From the NCBI RefSeq assembly GCF_011044995.1, contig NZ_JAAKZW010000042.1:1-41253 (forward strand): DNA of 41,253 nt, given 5' to 3'. Each line of letters begins with the position of its first letter. Positions within the stretch are counted from its first letter, which is position 1. Made by a program: the position numbers and the translations under genes. Origin of the DNA: Streptomyces mesophilus. GTDB lineage: Bacteria; Actinomycetota; Actinomycetes; Streptomycetales; Streptomycetaceae. Shown here piece by piece: positions 8,275 through 16,197 of the stretch. The notes under the pieces were generated by a model. It saw only the letters and a program-made list of their open reading frames with translations, had not been told where the DNA came from and made no database searches.

Positions 8275-9489
8275 ATGTCGCAGTCCGGGACGCTGATCCT
8301 GATCATGTCCATCGCGGTCCTCGCGCCCCTGCTCGCCTACGGCGTGGGCCGCTGGCTGCCCGTGCCGCTGGTCATCTTCGAGATCCTGCTCGGCATCGTC
8401 GTCGGGCCCGACGTCCTCGGCTGGGCCACCGGCGGCGAGTTGACCGAGGCGCTGTCCCATCTCGGGCTCGCCATGCTGATCTTCCTCGCGGGATACGAGA
8501 TCGAGTTCGACCGGATCCGTGGCGACACCCTGAGCAGGGCGGCCCGGGCCTGGGTGTGTTCGCTCGTGCTCGGTCTGGCCCTCGGGCTCGTGCTCGCGAG
8601 CGGCGGTTTCAGCAAGGCCGTCTGCATCGGCACGGCGCTCACCTCCACGGCGCTCGGCACGGTGCTTCCGCTGCTCCGTGACGCCGGGGATCTGCGCAGC
8701 CGCTTCGGTTCCGTGGTGCAGGCCTTCGGCGCGGTCGGCGAGTTCGGGCCGATCATCGCGATGGCGGTGCTGCTCAGCGGGCGCAGTGCGTGGCAGTCCA
8801 CCGTCGTACTCGTCCTGTTCGCGCTGGCCACCGCCGGTGCGGTCTTCTGGGCGATGCGGCCGCACAAGCCGTGGTTCGCGAACGTCATCGCCAAGACCCT
8901 GCACAGCAGCGGGCAGTTCGCGGTGCGTCTGGTCGTGCTGCTCCTTGCCGTGATGCTGGGCCTGGCGACCTGGCTCGGGCTCGATGTGCTGCTCGGTGCG
9001 TTCGCCGCCGGGATGATCACCCGGATCGTGCTGCACCGGGCCTCGCCCGAGAGCGCGCACGAGGTCGTCTCGAAGGTCGAGGCGATGGGCTTCGGTTTCC
9101 TGGTGCCGCTCTTCTACATCGTCACGGGTATCGAGTTCGACCTCGCCGCCCTGCTCGACGGCGGCCGGGCGCTGGTGCTGCTGCCCGTGTTCCTGGTGCT
9201 CTTCCTGCTCGTACGGGGACTGCCGGTGTTCCTCCTGGCGCCGGGCGATCTGGACCGCCGCGACCGCCGCGCCCTCACCCTGTACGCCTCCACCGCGCTG
9301 CCGCTGGTCGTGGCGATCACGACGATCGGGCTCGAGGAGCATCTGCTCAAGAGCAGCGAGGCGGCGGCGCTCGTCGGGGCGGGAATGGTCTCCGTCCTGG
9401 TGTTCCCGCTGCTCGCGATGAAGCTGCGGGTGGGCACGGGCAGGAAGGCCCTGCCGGAGGGGCGGATGCAGGGGTCCGAGGCCTGGTGA
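8275..9489 (+). CDS. CPA2-family cation/proton antiporter
   Basis: This 404-residue membrane protein has about twelve hydrophobic segments and reads as a Na+/H+ exchanger domain of the CPA2 (KefB/GerN) type. Recognisable features are the early LLGIVVGPDVLGW segment, FLAGYEIEFD, the TALTSTALGTVLPLL helix and VGEFGPIIAM. It ends shortly after the last helix and lacks the C-terminal RCK/TrkA-N domain of Kef channels, so ligand gating of that kind is not expected. The ion is unknown. The ATG at 8275 has no close Shine-Dalgarno; TATGGT at 8258-8263 could be a -10, giving a nearly leaderless mRNA. It is divergent from prsW and convergent with the TetR gene, with 31 bases between stops. Confidence 0.85.
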   Translation: MSQSGTLILIMSIAVLAPLLAYGVGRWLPVPLVIFEILLGIVVGPDVLGWATGGELTEALSHLGLAMLIFLAGYEIEFDRIRGDTLSRAARAWVCSLVLGLALGLVLASGGFSKAVCIGTALTSTALGTVLPLLRDAGDLRSRFGSVVQAFGAVGEFGPIIAMAVLLSGRSAWQSTVVLVLFALATAGAVFWAMRPHKPWFANVIAKTLHSSGQFAVRLVVLLLAVMLGLATWLGLDVLLGAFAAGMITRIVLHRASPESAHEVVSKVEAMGFGFLVPLFYIVTGIEFDLAALLDGGRALVLLPVFLVLFLLVRGLPVFLLAPGDLDRRDRRALTLYASTALPLVVAITTIGLEEHLLKSSEAAALVGAGMVSVLVFPLLAMKLRVGTGRKALPEGRMQGSEAW

Positions 9490-9520
9490 TCGGCCGGGCG
9501 CCGAGAGACGTGCGTACCGC

Positions 9521-10171
9521 CTAGGCCTGGTCGGGCAGTACGCAGTCGCCGATCACCGGATCGAGATAGCGGAACAGGACCCTCTTCAGCTCCACCCGGT
9601 ACGCCTCCTGCTCGTCCTGATGTACGGCGAGCAGGTCGAGCCCGGCTTTGAAGAGGCCGAGCACCGTGTTGGCGACGATCGTGATCTCGGACCTCGGGGT
9701 GTCGGGCAGATACAGCGCGAGCAGTTCCTCGATCCGCTGGAGCACCGCGCCATGGAAGGCCTCGAAGGCGTCGGTCACCTGGCCCGGGGTGTCCGGGCCG
9801 TGCATGAGCACATGGAAGGCCGGGTTCTGGACGTTGAACTCCAGGAGCGGGTCCACCACCGCGTCCACCATCTCGCTGAGCGGCAGCCGGATGTTCTCGG
9901 CGGACAGCGCTTCGCCGTACGACGTGCGCCACTGCTCGAGCAGCCGGCCGCCCAACTCGACGGCGATGGCCTCCTTGTTCGGGAAGAACTGGTACAGCGT
10001 CCCGGGCGAGACCCCGGCCTCACGCGCGATGGCGTTGGTGCTGGCGCCCGCGTAACCGGCCTGGGTGAAGACCGTGGCCGCGGCGTCCAGGAGCTGGGCG
10101 GCCCGGCGCTCGCCGCGTGCCTGGCGGCGGCGCGGCTTCGGTGCGGCGGGCTGTAGCTCCTGGTCGGGCAT
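9521..10171 (-). CDS. TetR-family repressor, probable regulator of the divergent MMPL exporter
   Basis: The 216-residue protein has a basic N-terminal tail (PKPRRRQARGERR), then the TetR HTH at about 22-68 (AARLLDAA-like helix, AGASTNAIAREAGVSPGTLYQFFPNKEAI) and a C-terminal helical ligand/dimer domain with no recognisable specificity. GGGAG precedes the ATG at 10171. The gene is divergent from the MMPL transporter, and the 145-bp gap holds two CGAG-N6-CTCG palindromes, the classic layout of an autoregulated efflux repressor. The ligand is likely a substrate of the exporter; that is inference. Confidence 0.9.
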   Translation of the reverse strand: MPDQELQPAAPKPRRRQARGERRAAQLLDAAATVFTQAGYAGASTNAIAREAGVSPGTLYQFFPNKEAIAVELGGRLLEQWRTSYGEALSAENIRLPLSEMVDAVVDPLLEFNVQNPAFHVLMHGPDTPGQVTDAFEAFHGAVLQRIEELLALYLPDTPRSEITIVANTVLGLFKAGLDLLAVHQDEQEAYRVELKRVLFRYLDPVIGDCVLPDQA

Positions 10172-10235
10172 CGATGTCTCCCACTCCTTCGTCCCTGTGC
10201 GCCGAGCCTATGTGAGGTGGTGGCGCGGGCGGCAG

Positions 10236-10265
10236 TTGACAAATGCGAGCGGTCGCTCGCATTCT
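10236..10265 (+). promoter_or_regulatory. MMPL gene promoter overlapping TetR operator O1
   Basis: TTGACA at 10236-10241 is a consensus -35, with CATTCT (10260-10265) 18 bases further as a -10 candidate. The spacer is filled by a perfect palindrome at 10242-10263, arms AATGCGAGCG and CGCTCGCATT around GT. A TetR dimer bound there would block RNA polymerase. Confidence 0.7.
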
Positions 10266-10269
10266 GGAG

Positions 10270-10293
10270 AAACACGAGTGATAGCTCGTGTTT
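10270..10293. promoter_or_regulatory. Second TetR operator O2
   Basis: Arms AAACACGAG (10270-10278) and CTCGTGTTT (10285-10293) are perfect with a six-base spacer. It shares the core CGAG-N6-CTCG with O1, centres 29 bp apart, and sits just after the expected transcription start of the MMPL gene. Confidence 0.65.
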
Positions 10294-10316
10294 AGCACGG
10301 TGAAGGGGACACCGCC

Positions 10317-12536
10317 ATGCCGATCGAACCCGCAAGCAGCCCGCCCGAGCCGCGGGGCTTCACCCGGCTCGTGACCGCGCGCCCCCGGCTCTCGCTCCTG
10401 ATCGCCCTGGTCGTCACCGCCCTCGCCGTGTTCGCCGGCAGCGGGGTCGCCGACCGGATGGGCAGTGGTGGCTGGGAGGATCCGGCCGCCGAATCCACGT
10501 ATGCGGCCGAGGTGTTGGAACGGGAGTTCCCCGATTCGGAGCCCAATGTGCTGCTCCTCGTCGACGGCGGGGAGGCCGGTGTGGACGACCCGGCCGTCGC
10601 CGCCGAGGGCCGCCGGCTCGTCGAGCGGCTCGCCGCCGAGGACGGGGTCACCGGCGTCGGCTCGTACTGGCAGGCGCCCGAGCGGGCGAAGGCCGCGCTG
10701 CGCGCCGAGGACGGCGGGCAGGCGCTGATCTCCGCCCGGATCGAAGGCGACGAGAAGACCGCCGCCGCCACGCTGGAGCGGATCGCACCCGGACTGCGCG
10801 GGACCCACGGCCCGGTGGAGGTGACCGTCGGCGGGCCCGTCGCGGTGCAGCACGAGATGACCGAGACCATCCAGGAGGACCTGCTCAGGGCCGAGATGAT
10901 CGCCCTGCCGGTGACACTCGTCCTGCTCGTGATGGTCTTCGGCAGCGCGGTCGCGGCGCTGCTTCCGCTGCTCGTCGGCATCGTGGCGATCCTCGGGACG
11001 AACGCCGTGCTGCGGGGCATCACCGAGTTCACCGACGTCTCCGTCTTCGCGATGAACCTCACCACCGCGCTGGGCCTCGGACTCGCCATCGACTACGCCC
11101 TGTTCATCGTCCGCCGCTACCGTGAGGAACTCGCCGCCGGCGCCGAGGTGCGGACCGCGGTGGGCACGACGCTGCGGACCGCGGGGCGGACCGTGCTGTT
11201 CTCGGCGCTGACCGTCGCCGTGTCCCTGGCCGCGATGCTGCTCTTCCCGCAGTACTTCCTGCGCTCCTTCGCGTACGCCGGGATCGCGGTGGTGCTGCTC
11301 GCCGCCGCGGCGGCGCTGATTCTGCTGCCCACCGCCCTGATGCTGCTCGGTGAGCGGGTCAACTCCCTTGACCTGCGCAAGCTGTGGCGCCGAGGCCGCG
11401 CACCGCGCAAGGAACAGGGCGCCGGCTGGGGCAAGGCGGCCGCGCTCGTGATGCGCCGGGCGCCCGTCTTCGCCGTGGCCACCACGGCCGGTCTGCTGCT
11501 GCTCGGACTGCCCTTCCTGGGCGTCAAGTTCGGCACCCCCGACGACCGCCAGCTGCCCGCGAGCGCCGAGTCCCATGTCGTGCAGCAGCACATCCGCGAC
11601 GGCTTCCCGGGCAGCCCGGACGGCGCGCTCAAGGTGCTCGCCGAGCAGGGCACGCCCGAGGAGTACGAGGCGTACCGCTCGGGCGTCGAGCGGCTGCCGG
11701 GTGCGCTGCGGGTTGACGGTCCCGTGCCGTCGGCTTCCGGAGACCTGGCGTACTTCACCGTGCTGCCGAAGGGGGAGGCGGTCGGCGAACAGGCGCAGCG
11801 GCTCGTGCATGAACTCCGGGGCCAGGATGCCCCGTTCGAGACTTCCGTGACCGGGCGGGCGGCGCAGCTCGAGGACTCCAAGGGGGCGATCGGCGAACGG
11901 CTGCCGTGGGCGCTCGCGATCATCGCGGTCGTCACGCTGCTCCTGGTCTTCCTGCTCACCGGCAGCGTCCTGATCCCGCTGCAGGCCGTGCTGCTCAACG
12001 GGCTCAGCCTGACCGCGATGTTCGGCGCGATGGTGTGGATCTTCCAGGAGGGCCATCTGTCCGGACTGCTCGGCTTCACCTCGACCGGCGATATCGAGAC
12101 GACCCTGCCGGTCCTGATGTTCTGCGTGGCCTTCGGCCTCTCCATGGATTACGGGGTCTTCCTGCTCTCGCGGATCAAGGAGGAGTACGACCGGACCGGC
12201 AAGCACGAGCACTCCGTGAAGTTCGGCTTGCAGCACACGGGCGGGCTGATCACGGCCGCCGCGGTGATCCTCGCGGTGGTGATGGTCGCGATCGGTACGT
12301 CACGGGTCACCAACACCAAGATGCTGGGGCTCGGGATCGCGCTCGCCGTACTGATGGACGCGATGGTCGTACGGAGCCTCCTGGTCCCGGCCGTGCTCAA
12401 GCTCACCGGGCGCCGGACCTGGTGGGCACCGGGTCCGCTGCGGCGGCTGCACGAGCGCTTCGGGCTGAGCGAAGGGGAGCCCGAGCCGGTGGCGACCGGG
12501 ACCGAGACGCGTGAGAAGGCGGGCGTGGGAGCCTGA
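10317..12536 (+). CDS. MMPL-family (RND-type) membrane transporter
   Basis: The 739-residue protein has the two-fold MMPL/RND architecture: a single N-terminal helix, an extracytoplasmic porter loop, six helices, then a second loop and six-helix block. Each half carries the family proton-relay motif: GLAIDYALF with Asp259 and GLSMDYGVF with Asp611. Actinobacterial relatives export lipids or lipophilic drugs, often under TetR control, and Streptomyces relatives sit beside secondary-metabolite genes. GAAGGGG lies ten bases before the ATG. Expression is probably repressed by the divergent TetR protein through two operators. The substrate cannot be told from sequence. A strong hairpin follows the stop by eight bases. 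Confidence 0.92.
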   Translation: MPIEPASSPPEPRGFTRLVTARPRLSLLIALVVTALAVFAGSGVADRMGSGGWEDPAAESTYAAEVLEREFPDSEPNVLLLVDGGEAGVDDPAVAAEGRRLVERLAAEDGVTGVGSYWQAPERAKAALRAEDGGQALISARIEGDEKTAAATLERIAPGLRGTHGPVEVTVGGPVAVQHEMTETIQEDLLRAEMIALPVTLVLLVMVFGSAVAALLPLLVGIVAILGTNAVLRGITEFTDVSVFAMNLTTALGLGLAIDYALFIVRRYREELAAGAEVRTAVGTTLRTAGRTVLFSALTVAVSLAAMLLFPQYFLRSFAYAGIAVVLLAAAAALILLPTALMLLGERVNSLDLRKLWRRGRAPRKEQGAGWGKAAALVMRRAPVFAVATTAGLLLLGLPFLGVKFGTPDDRQLPASAESHVVQQHIRDGFPGSPDGALKVLAEQGTPEEYEAYRSGVERLPGALRVDGPVPSASGDLAYFTVLPKGEAVGEQAQRLVHELRGQDAPFETSVTGRAAQLEDSKGAIGERLPWALAIIAVVTLLLVFLLTGSVLIPLQAVLLNGLSLTAMFGAMVWIFQEGHLSGLLGFTSTGDIETTLPVLMFCVAFGLSMDYGVFLLSRIKEEYDRTGKHEHSVKFGLQHTGGLITAAAVILAVVMVAIGTSRVTNTKMLGLGIALAVLMDAMVVRSLLVPAVLKLTGRRTWWAPGPLRRLHERFGLSEGEPEPVATGTETREKAGVGA

Positions 12537-12543
12537 ACGCGCA

Positions 12544-12576
12544 GGTCCCCGCCCCCTGTCCGAGGGGGCGGGGACC
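12544..12576. terminator. Bidirectional terminator between MMPL and HTH genes
   Basis: GGTCCCCGCCCCC (12544-12556) pairs perfectly with GGGGGCGGGGACC (12564-12576) around a seven-base loop, followed by TT. It lies between the convergent stops at 12536 and 12588. Confidence 0.85.
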
Positions 12577-12587
12577 TTCGTGTCCGC

Positions 12588-12785
12588 CTACTCCTTGCGG
12601 CCTCTGTTGCCCGGCCGGCTCGCGACCCAGCGGCGGATGGTGTCGGCGTACCAGTACGGCTTGCCGGCTTCCACGTGGTCCGGCGGAGGGAGCAGCCCAT
12701 GCTTGCGGTACGAGCGCACGGTGTCCGGCTGGACCCGGATGTGTGCGGCGATGTCCTTGTACGACCAGAGCTCGCGGTTGGCCAT
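12588..12785 (-). CDS. Small helix-turn-helix DNA-binding protein
   Basis: The 65-residue product (MANRELWSYK to NRGRKE) is a single winged HTH of the MerR/excisionase-like type: SYKDIAAHIRVQPDTVRSYRKHGLLPPPD, then GKPYWYADTIRRWVASRPG as the wing and last helix. The ATG at 12785 is chosen because GGGAGGTG precedes it and the HTH begins within ten residues; a longer reading would add 35 residues of arginine-rich, non-conserved sequence. It has no effector domain. Such small proteins are common and poorly understood in Streptomyces. An imperfect inverted repeat GTGATC...GATCAC at 12862-12890 upstream could be its operator. The function is unknown. Confidence 0.8.
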   Translation of the reverse strand: MANRELWSYKDIAAHIRVQPDTVRSYRKHGLLPPPDHVEAGKPYWYADTIRRWVASRPGNRGRKE

Positions 12786-13165
12786 GTGTGGCACCTCCCT
12801 GTGCGCATCACGGCTACGGCCCGGGGGGAGCCGTCGGGGGAGCCGGATGCGTTCTCTCACGGTGATCACGCAGCGTGTGCTGTCGATCACTCAGCCTTTG
12901 CCCCGTGAACGACGGGGAGTGACGAGGGGGGTGTGCCTGTTGAGGGGGTGTGACGGGAAACCCGCGTGAGGGAGACACCTGTGACGGAAGGGGGACGTTT
13001 GTCGCGAATCCGTGGTGCTTTGCCCGGAATGACCGTACTAAAAGCGCATCCGCGCGCTACGGAGGCGGGCGACGGAGGCAGACAAAGGGCCGGACTCCCT
13101 GCGACGGAGCCCGGCCCTTGGCGACCCCCGTTCCCCCGGCGGAAGGTCGGCCTGATCAGGGTGCC
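12786..13165. other. Gene-free intergenic region
   Basis: No convincing gene lies between the HTH gene start and the AraC gene stop. It contains the upstream region of the HTH gene (imperfect repeat at 12862-12890), a G-rich run around 12915-13000 with repeated GTGACG/GAGGG words, and the AraC terminator at 13085-13119. Confidence 0.5.
13085..13119 (-). terminator. Terminator of the IolE-like/AraC transcript
   Basis: AAGGGCCGGACTCC and GGAGCCCGGCCCTT form a 14-bp stem with one mismatch that becomes a G-U pair on the minus strand. It is 47 bases after the AraC stop and is followed on the minus strand by TTTGTC. Confidence 0.75.
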
Positions 13166-14119
13166 TCAGCGGACCGGTTCGGTATTGGAGAAAGGCGCAG
13201 TTCCGTTCGCCGGGAGCAGCAGGCTGGTGGCCTCGCCCTGCAGCCGGTCGGGATGCGGGGGCCCGGACTCCGTGGCCGGGGAGCGGCGGGCCGAGGCGAA
13301 CTCGCCCGGCGTACAGCCGGTCATCGCGCGGAACTCGCCGCTGAGATGCGACTGGTCGTAGAACCCGCAGGCCGCCGCCGTCTCCGCCTGCGTACGGCCC
13401 GCGGCGAGCAGCCGGCGCGCCCGCTGCAGCCGCAGCACCCGCGCCGCCGCCTTGGGGCTGAGCCCGATCTGCTCCCGGAAGCGGATCTCCAACTGGCGCA
13501 CACTCCAGCCGACTTGTTCGGCGAGATGGGAGACGGGGACGGCGCCGGACGTGCGGACCAGCTCGTTCCAGGCCGCGACCGTGCGCGGTGACGAGGGCGC
13601 GCCCTGCTCCGACCAGCGGGTGAAGACCTCGTCGAGCAGGGCGAAGCGTGCGTGCCAGGTCGGCAGCGACCCCAGGGCGTCCGCCAGGCTGTCCACCGAA
13701 CCCCACCGCCCGCGCCCGGCCGGCAGCGCCTCGTCCGGATCGGCCACCTGGTCGGCGAGTTCATGCTGGTCGAGACCGAAGAGCGTGAAAGCGGCCCAGG
13801 GCGCGATCATCACTTCGATCCCCGAGAGCCGCCCGTCGTGCTCGCCGACCACCGCCGTCGTCGCGAGCCCGGACACCGCGCAGACCCGCGAGACCGTCGG
13901 CCGGTGCGCGTGGTGCACCCGCAGCGGCCGGTCGAATCCGAGCAGCAACGTGACCGCGGCGACCGGGGTTTCGAGCCGGCGCCGAGGTCCGGGCAGCGCG
14001 AACCGGAAGCCGCGGTAGCCGAGTATCCCGGGCCGCAGCCGCGGATGGGGCGTGCCCAGGGCCCGCTCCCAGGTGCCGCCCGGACACCGCAGCGTTCTGG
14101 GCGCCTTCGTCCGCACCAC
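13166..14119 (-). CDS. AraC-family transcriptional regulator
   Basis: The 317-residue protein has a C-terminal AraC/XylS double HTH (VSHLAEQVGWSVRQLEIRF and AETAAACGFYDQSHLSGEF, ending MTGCTPGEFASARR) at about 205-285. An N-terminal domain of around 190 residues has no metal- or sugar-binding motif I recognise. The GTG at 14119 follows an unusually strong GAGGAGGAG. It starts 15 bases after the IolE-like gene on the same strand, so the two are one operon facing the iol operon. A role in inositol or related sugar regulation is possible from position only; known actinobacterial inositol regulators are mainly GntR or LacI types. Confidence 0.88.
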   Translation of the reverse strand: MVRTKAPRTLRCPGGTWERALGTPHPRLRPGILGYRGFRFALPGPRRRLETPVAAVTLLLGFDRPLRVHHAHRPTVSRVCAVSGLATTAVVGEHDGRLSGIEVMIAPWAAFTLFGLDQHELADQVADPDEALPAGRGRWGSVDSLADALGSLPTWHARFALLDEVFTRWSEQGAPSSPRTVAAWNELVRTSGAVPVSHLAEQVGWSVRQLEIRFREQIGLSPKAAARVLRLQRARRLLAAGRTQAETAAACGFYDQSHLSGEFRAMTGCTPGEFASARRSPATESGPPHPDRLQGEATSLLLPANGTAPFSNTEPVR

Positions 14120-14134
14120 GTTCTCCTCCTCGTG

Positions 14135-15043
14135 TCACGCCCCGCAGGAGCGCAGATGGGCGCGGGTGCGGCGCGCGATGGGCAGGGGGCGGTCCGGCTC
14201 GCAGGGGTACATGTCCTGCTCGACGATCGCGAACAGCTCGATGCCGAGCGCCTGGGCGGCCGTCAGGACGGGTTGCAGCGCCGGGACCCCGGCCGGCGGC
14301 TCGCACATCACACCGCGTGCGACCGCGGGCCCGAACGGCAGGTCCTCCGCCTGTACGGCGGCGAGCACGGCCGGGTCGACCTGCTTGAGGTGCAGATAGC
14401 CGATCCGCGAGCCGTACGTCTCGATCAGCTTCACGTTGTCGCCGCCGCAGTACGCGTAGTGCCCGGTGTCCAGGCACAGCGAGACCAGATCGGGGTCGGT
14501 GGCGTCGAGGAAACGCGTGACGTTGTCCTCGGTGTCGATATGGGTGTCAGCATGCGGATGGACGACGATCCGCAGGCCGTACGTGTCGCCGACCTCGCGC
14601 GCCAACCGCTCGTATCCATGGGCCAGTTCACGCCATTGTGCGGCGGTCAGCTCACGGTCCTCCAGGACCGCGCCCGTCTTGTCGTCCCGCCAGAAGGACG
14701 GGATCACGACCAGGTGGCCCGCACCCTGCGACCGGGCGAGGGACGCGACCCGCGAGACCTGCTCCCACGTGGCGTCCCACACGGACGGGCCGTGATGCAG
14801 ACCGGTGAACACCGTGCCCGCCGACACCTTCAGACCCCGCCGCTCGGTCTCGGCGCGCAGCACCTCCGGGTCGGTGGGCAGATAGCCGTACGGTCCGAGC
14901 TCGATCCACTCGTAACCCGACTCACTGACCTCGTCGAGGAATCGGCGCCAGGGCACCTGCCGCGGATCGTCGGGGAACCACACACCCCAGGAGTCGGGAG
15001 CGGAGCCGATACGGATGCGCGACAGTCCGTGCCCTTGCGTCAT
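14135..15043 (-). CDS. Sugar phosphate isomerase/epimerase-like TIM barrel (IolE-like)
   Basis: The 302-residue protein is an AP-endonuclease-2/xylose-isomerase-like TIM barrel. It has IGSAPDSWGVWFP at the start and the metal-ligand segments WIELGPYG, VVHPHADTHIDT, CLDTGHYAYCGGD and FAIVEQDMYP. This set is that of inosose dehydratase IolE and close relatives, which dehydrate scyllo-inosose in inositol breakdown. Its position divergent from iolC supports that role and fills the only missing dehydratase step, but general sugar isomerases share the fold. The ATG at 15043 is preferred from the start of conservation. The AraC gene follows by 15 bases. Confidence 0.85.
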   Translation of the reverse strand: MTQGHGLSRIRIGSAPDSWGVWFPDDPRQVPWRRFLDEVSESGYEWIELGPYGYLPTDPEVLRAETERRGLKVSAGTVFTGLHHGPSVWDATWEQVSRVASLARSQGAGHLVVIPSFWRDDKTGAVLEDRELTAAQWRELAHGYERLAREVGDTYGLRIVVHPHADTHIDTEDNVTRFLDATDPDLVSLCLDTGHYAYCGGDNVKLIETYGSRIGYLHLKQVDPAVLAAVQAEDLPFGPAVARGVMCEPPAGVPALQPVLTAAQALGIELFAIVEQDMYPCEPDRPLPIARRTRAHLRSCGA

Positions 15044-15098
15044 GGGCGCCAGCTTTCCGGCGGTATGAGAAGGGTGTCAAGGAGGGGGACGGCCCATG

Positions 15099-15114
15099 GT
15101 CCGAATGTAAGGAC
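15099..15114. promoter_or_regulatory. Candidate iol operator
   Basis: GTCCGAATGTAAGGAC has GTCC/GGAC arms around eight bases and lies just upstream of the iolC -35. Read in reverse it contains TGTCCTTACA, close to what I recall of the IolR motif from Corynebacterium. No IolR gene is in the window, so this is tentative. Confidence 0.35.
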
Positions 15115-15120
15115 AATGCG

Positions 15121-15150
15121 TTGACAGTGTGGCGCGCACGGCATTAGACC
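15121..15150 (+). promoter_or_regulatory. iolC operon promoter
   Basis: TTGACA at 15121-15126 is a consensus -35; TAGACC at 15145-15150 is 18 bases further. The expected start near 15157 leaves a short leader before iolC. Confidence 0.6.
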
Positions 15151-15168
15151 TGGAGTCGGCGGTACGAC

Positions 15169-16197
15169 ATGGACCAGGGCGGAACCGAAAGGGTGTGGCC
15201 GGTGTCCGAACCGCAAGGCCAGCAGGACCAGTTCGACGTGATCGCCATGGGCCGGATCGGCGTGGACCTGTACCCCCTGCAGACCGGTGTGCCGCTCGCC
15301 GAAGTCGAGAGCTTCGGGAAGTTCCTCGGCGGCTCCGCCACCAATGTCGCCGTCGCCGCGGCCCGCCTCGGCCGGCGCACCGCGGTGATCACCCGCACGG
15401 GGGCGGACCCGTTCGGCACGTATCTCCACCAGGCGCTGCGGGAGTTCGGCGTGGACGACCGCTGGGTGACCGAGGTCGCGGGACTGCCGACCCCCGTCAC
15501 GTTCTGCGAGATCTTCCCGCCGGACGACTTCCCGCTCTACTTCTACCGGCAGCCGAAGGCGCCGGACCTGGAGATCCGCCCCGACGAGCTCGACCTCCAA
15601 GCGGTGCGTGCGGCGCGGGTGTTCTGGATGACCGGCACCGGCCTCAGCGAACAGCCCAGCCGCGACGCCACCCTCACCGCACTCGCCGCCCGCGACCGCG
15701 CGGGCCTCACGGTCTTCGACCTCGACTGGCGGCCCACGTTTTGGAAGAAGGGGGCTTGGAAGAAGGGGGCTTGGAAGAAGGGGGCCTGGAACGAGGAGCC
15801 GCGCCCGTACTACGAGCAGGCCCTCGCCCACGCCACGGTCGCCGTCGGCAATCTGGAGGAGTGCGAGATCGCCACGGGTGCCCGGGACCCTCTGGACGCC
15901 GCGCGGAAGTTGCTGGACCGCGGGGTCGAGCTCGCCGTCGTCAAACAGGGACCCAAGGGCGTGCTCGCGCTCAACAGCAAGGGCGAGAGCGCCGAGGTCC
16001 CACCGGTGCCGGTCGAGGTGGTCAACGGGCTCGGCGCCGGTGACGCCTTCGGCGGCGCGCTGTGCCACGGACTGCTCGCCGGCTGGGAGTTGGAGCGCAT
16101 CATGCGGTACGCGAACGCCGCCGGAGCGATCGTCGCCTCGCGGCTGGCCTGCTCCTCCGCGATGCCGTATCCGCATGAGGTCGAGGCGGTCCTGTGA
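15169..16197 (+). CDS. iolC: 5-dehydro-2-deoxygluconokinase IolC (PfkB family)
   Basis: IolC phosphorylates 2-deoxy-5-keto-D-gluconate, the fifth step of myo-inositol catabolism. The 342-residue protein has the PfkB fold: FDVIAMGRIGVDLYP near the start, the FGKFLGGSATNVAVAAARLG motif and the C-terminal NGLGAGDAFGGALCHG signature with catalytic Asp292 (numbering from the ATG). The start is uncertain: ATG 15169 has GGAG 13 bases upstream, while GTG 15202 (VSEPQG) has GAAAGG at better spacing and begins nearer the conserved region. An in-frame 15-bp tandem array at 15742-15786 inserts WKKGA three times after DLDWRPTF, at a surface-loop position. Its stop overlaps the next gene start (GTGA). Confidence 0.93.
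   Translation: MDQGGTERVWPVSEPQGQQDQFDVIAMGRIGVDLYPLQTGVPLAEVESFGKFLGGSATNVAVAAARLGRRTAVITRTGADPFGTYLHQALREFGVDDRWVTEVAGLPTPVTFCEIFPPDDFPLYFYRQPKAPDLEIRPDELDLQAVRAARVFWMTGTGLSEQPSRDATLTALAARDRAGLTVFDLDWRPTFWKKGAWKKGAWKKGAWNEEPRPYYEQALAHATVAVGNLEECEIATGARDPLDAARKLLDRGVELAVVKQGPKGVLALNSKGESAEVPPVPVEVVNGLGAGDAFGGALCHGLLAGWELERIMRYANAAGAIVASRLACSSAMPYPHEVEAVL
15742..15790 (+). repeat. In-frame 15-bp minisatellite inside iolC
   Basis: TGGAAGAAGGGGGCT is repeated at 15742, 15757 and 15772 (the last copy ends in C), with a partial fourth TGGA at 15787. Each unit encodes Trp-Lys-Lys-Gly-Ala. Near-identity at synonymous positions points to recent expansion. Confidence 0.95.
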
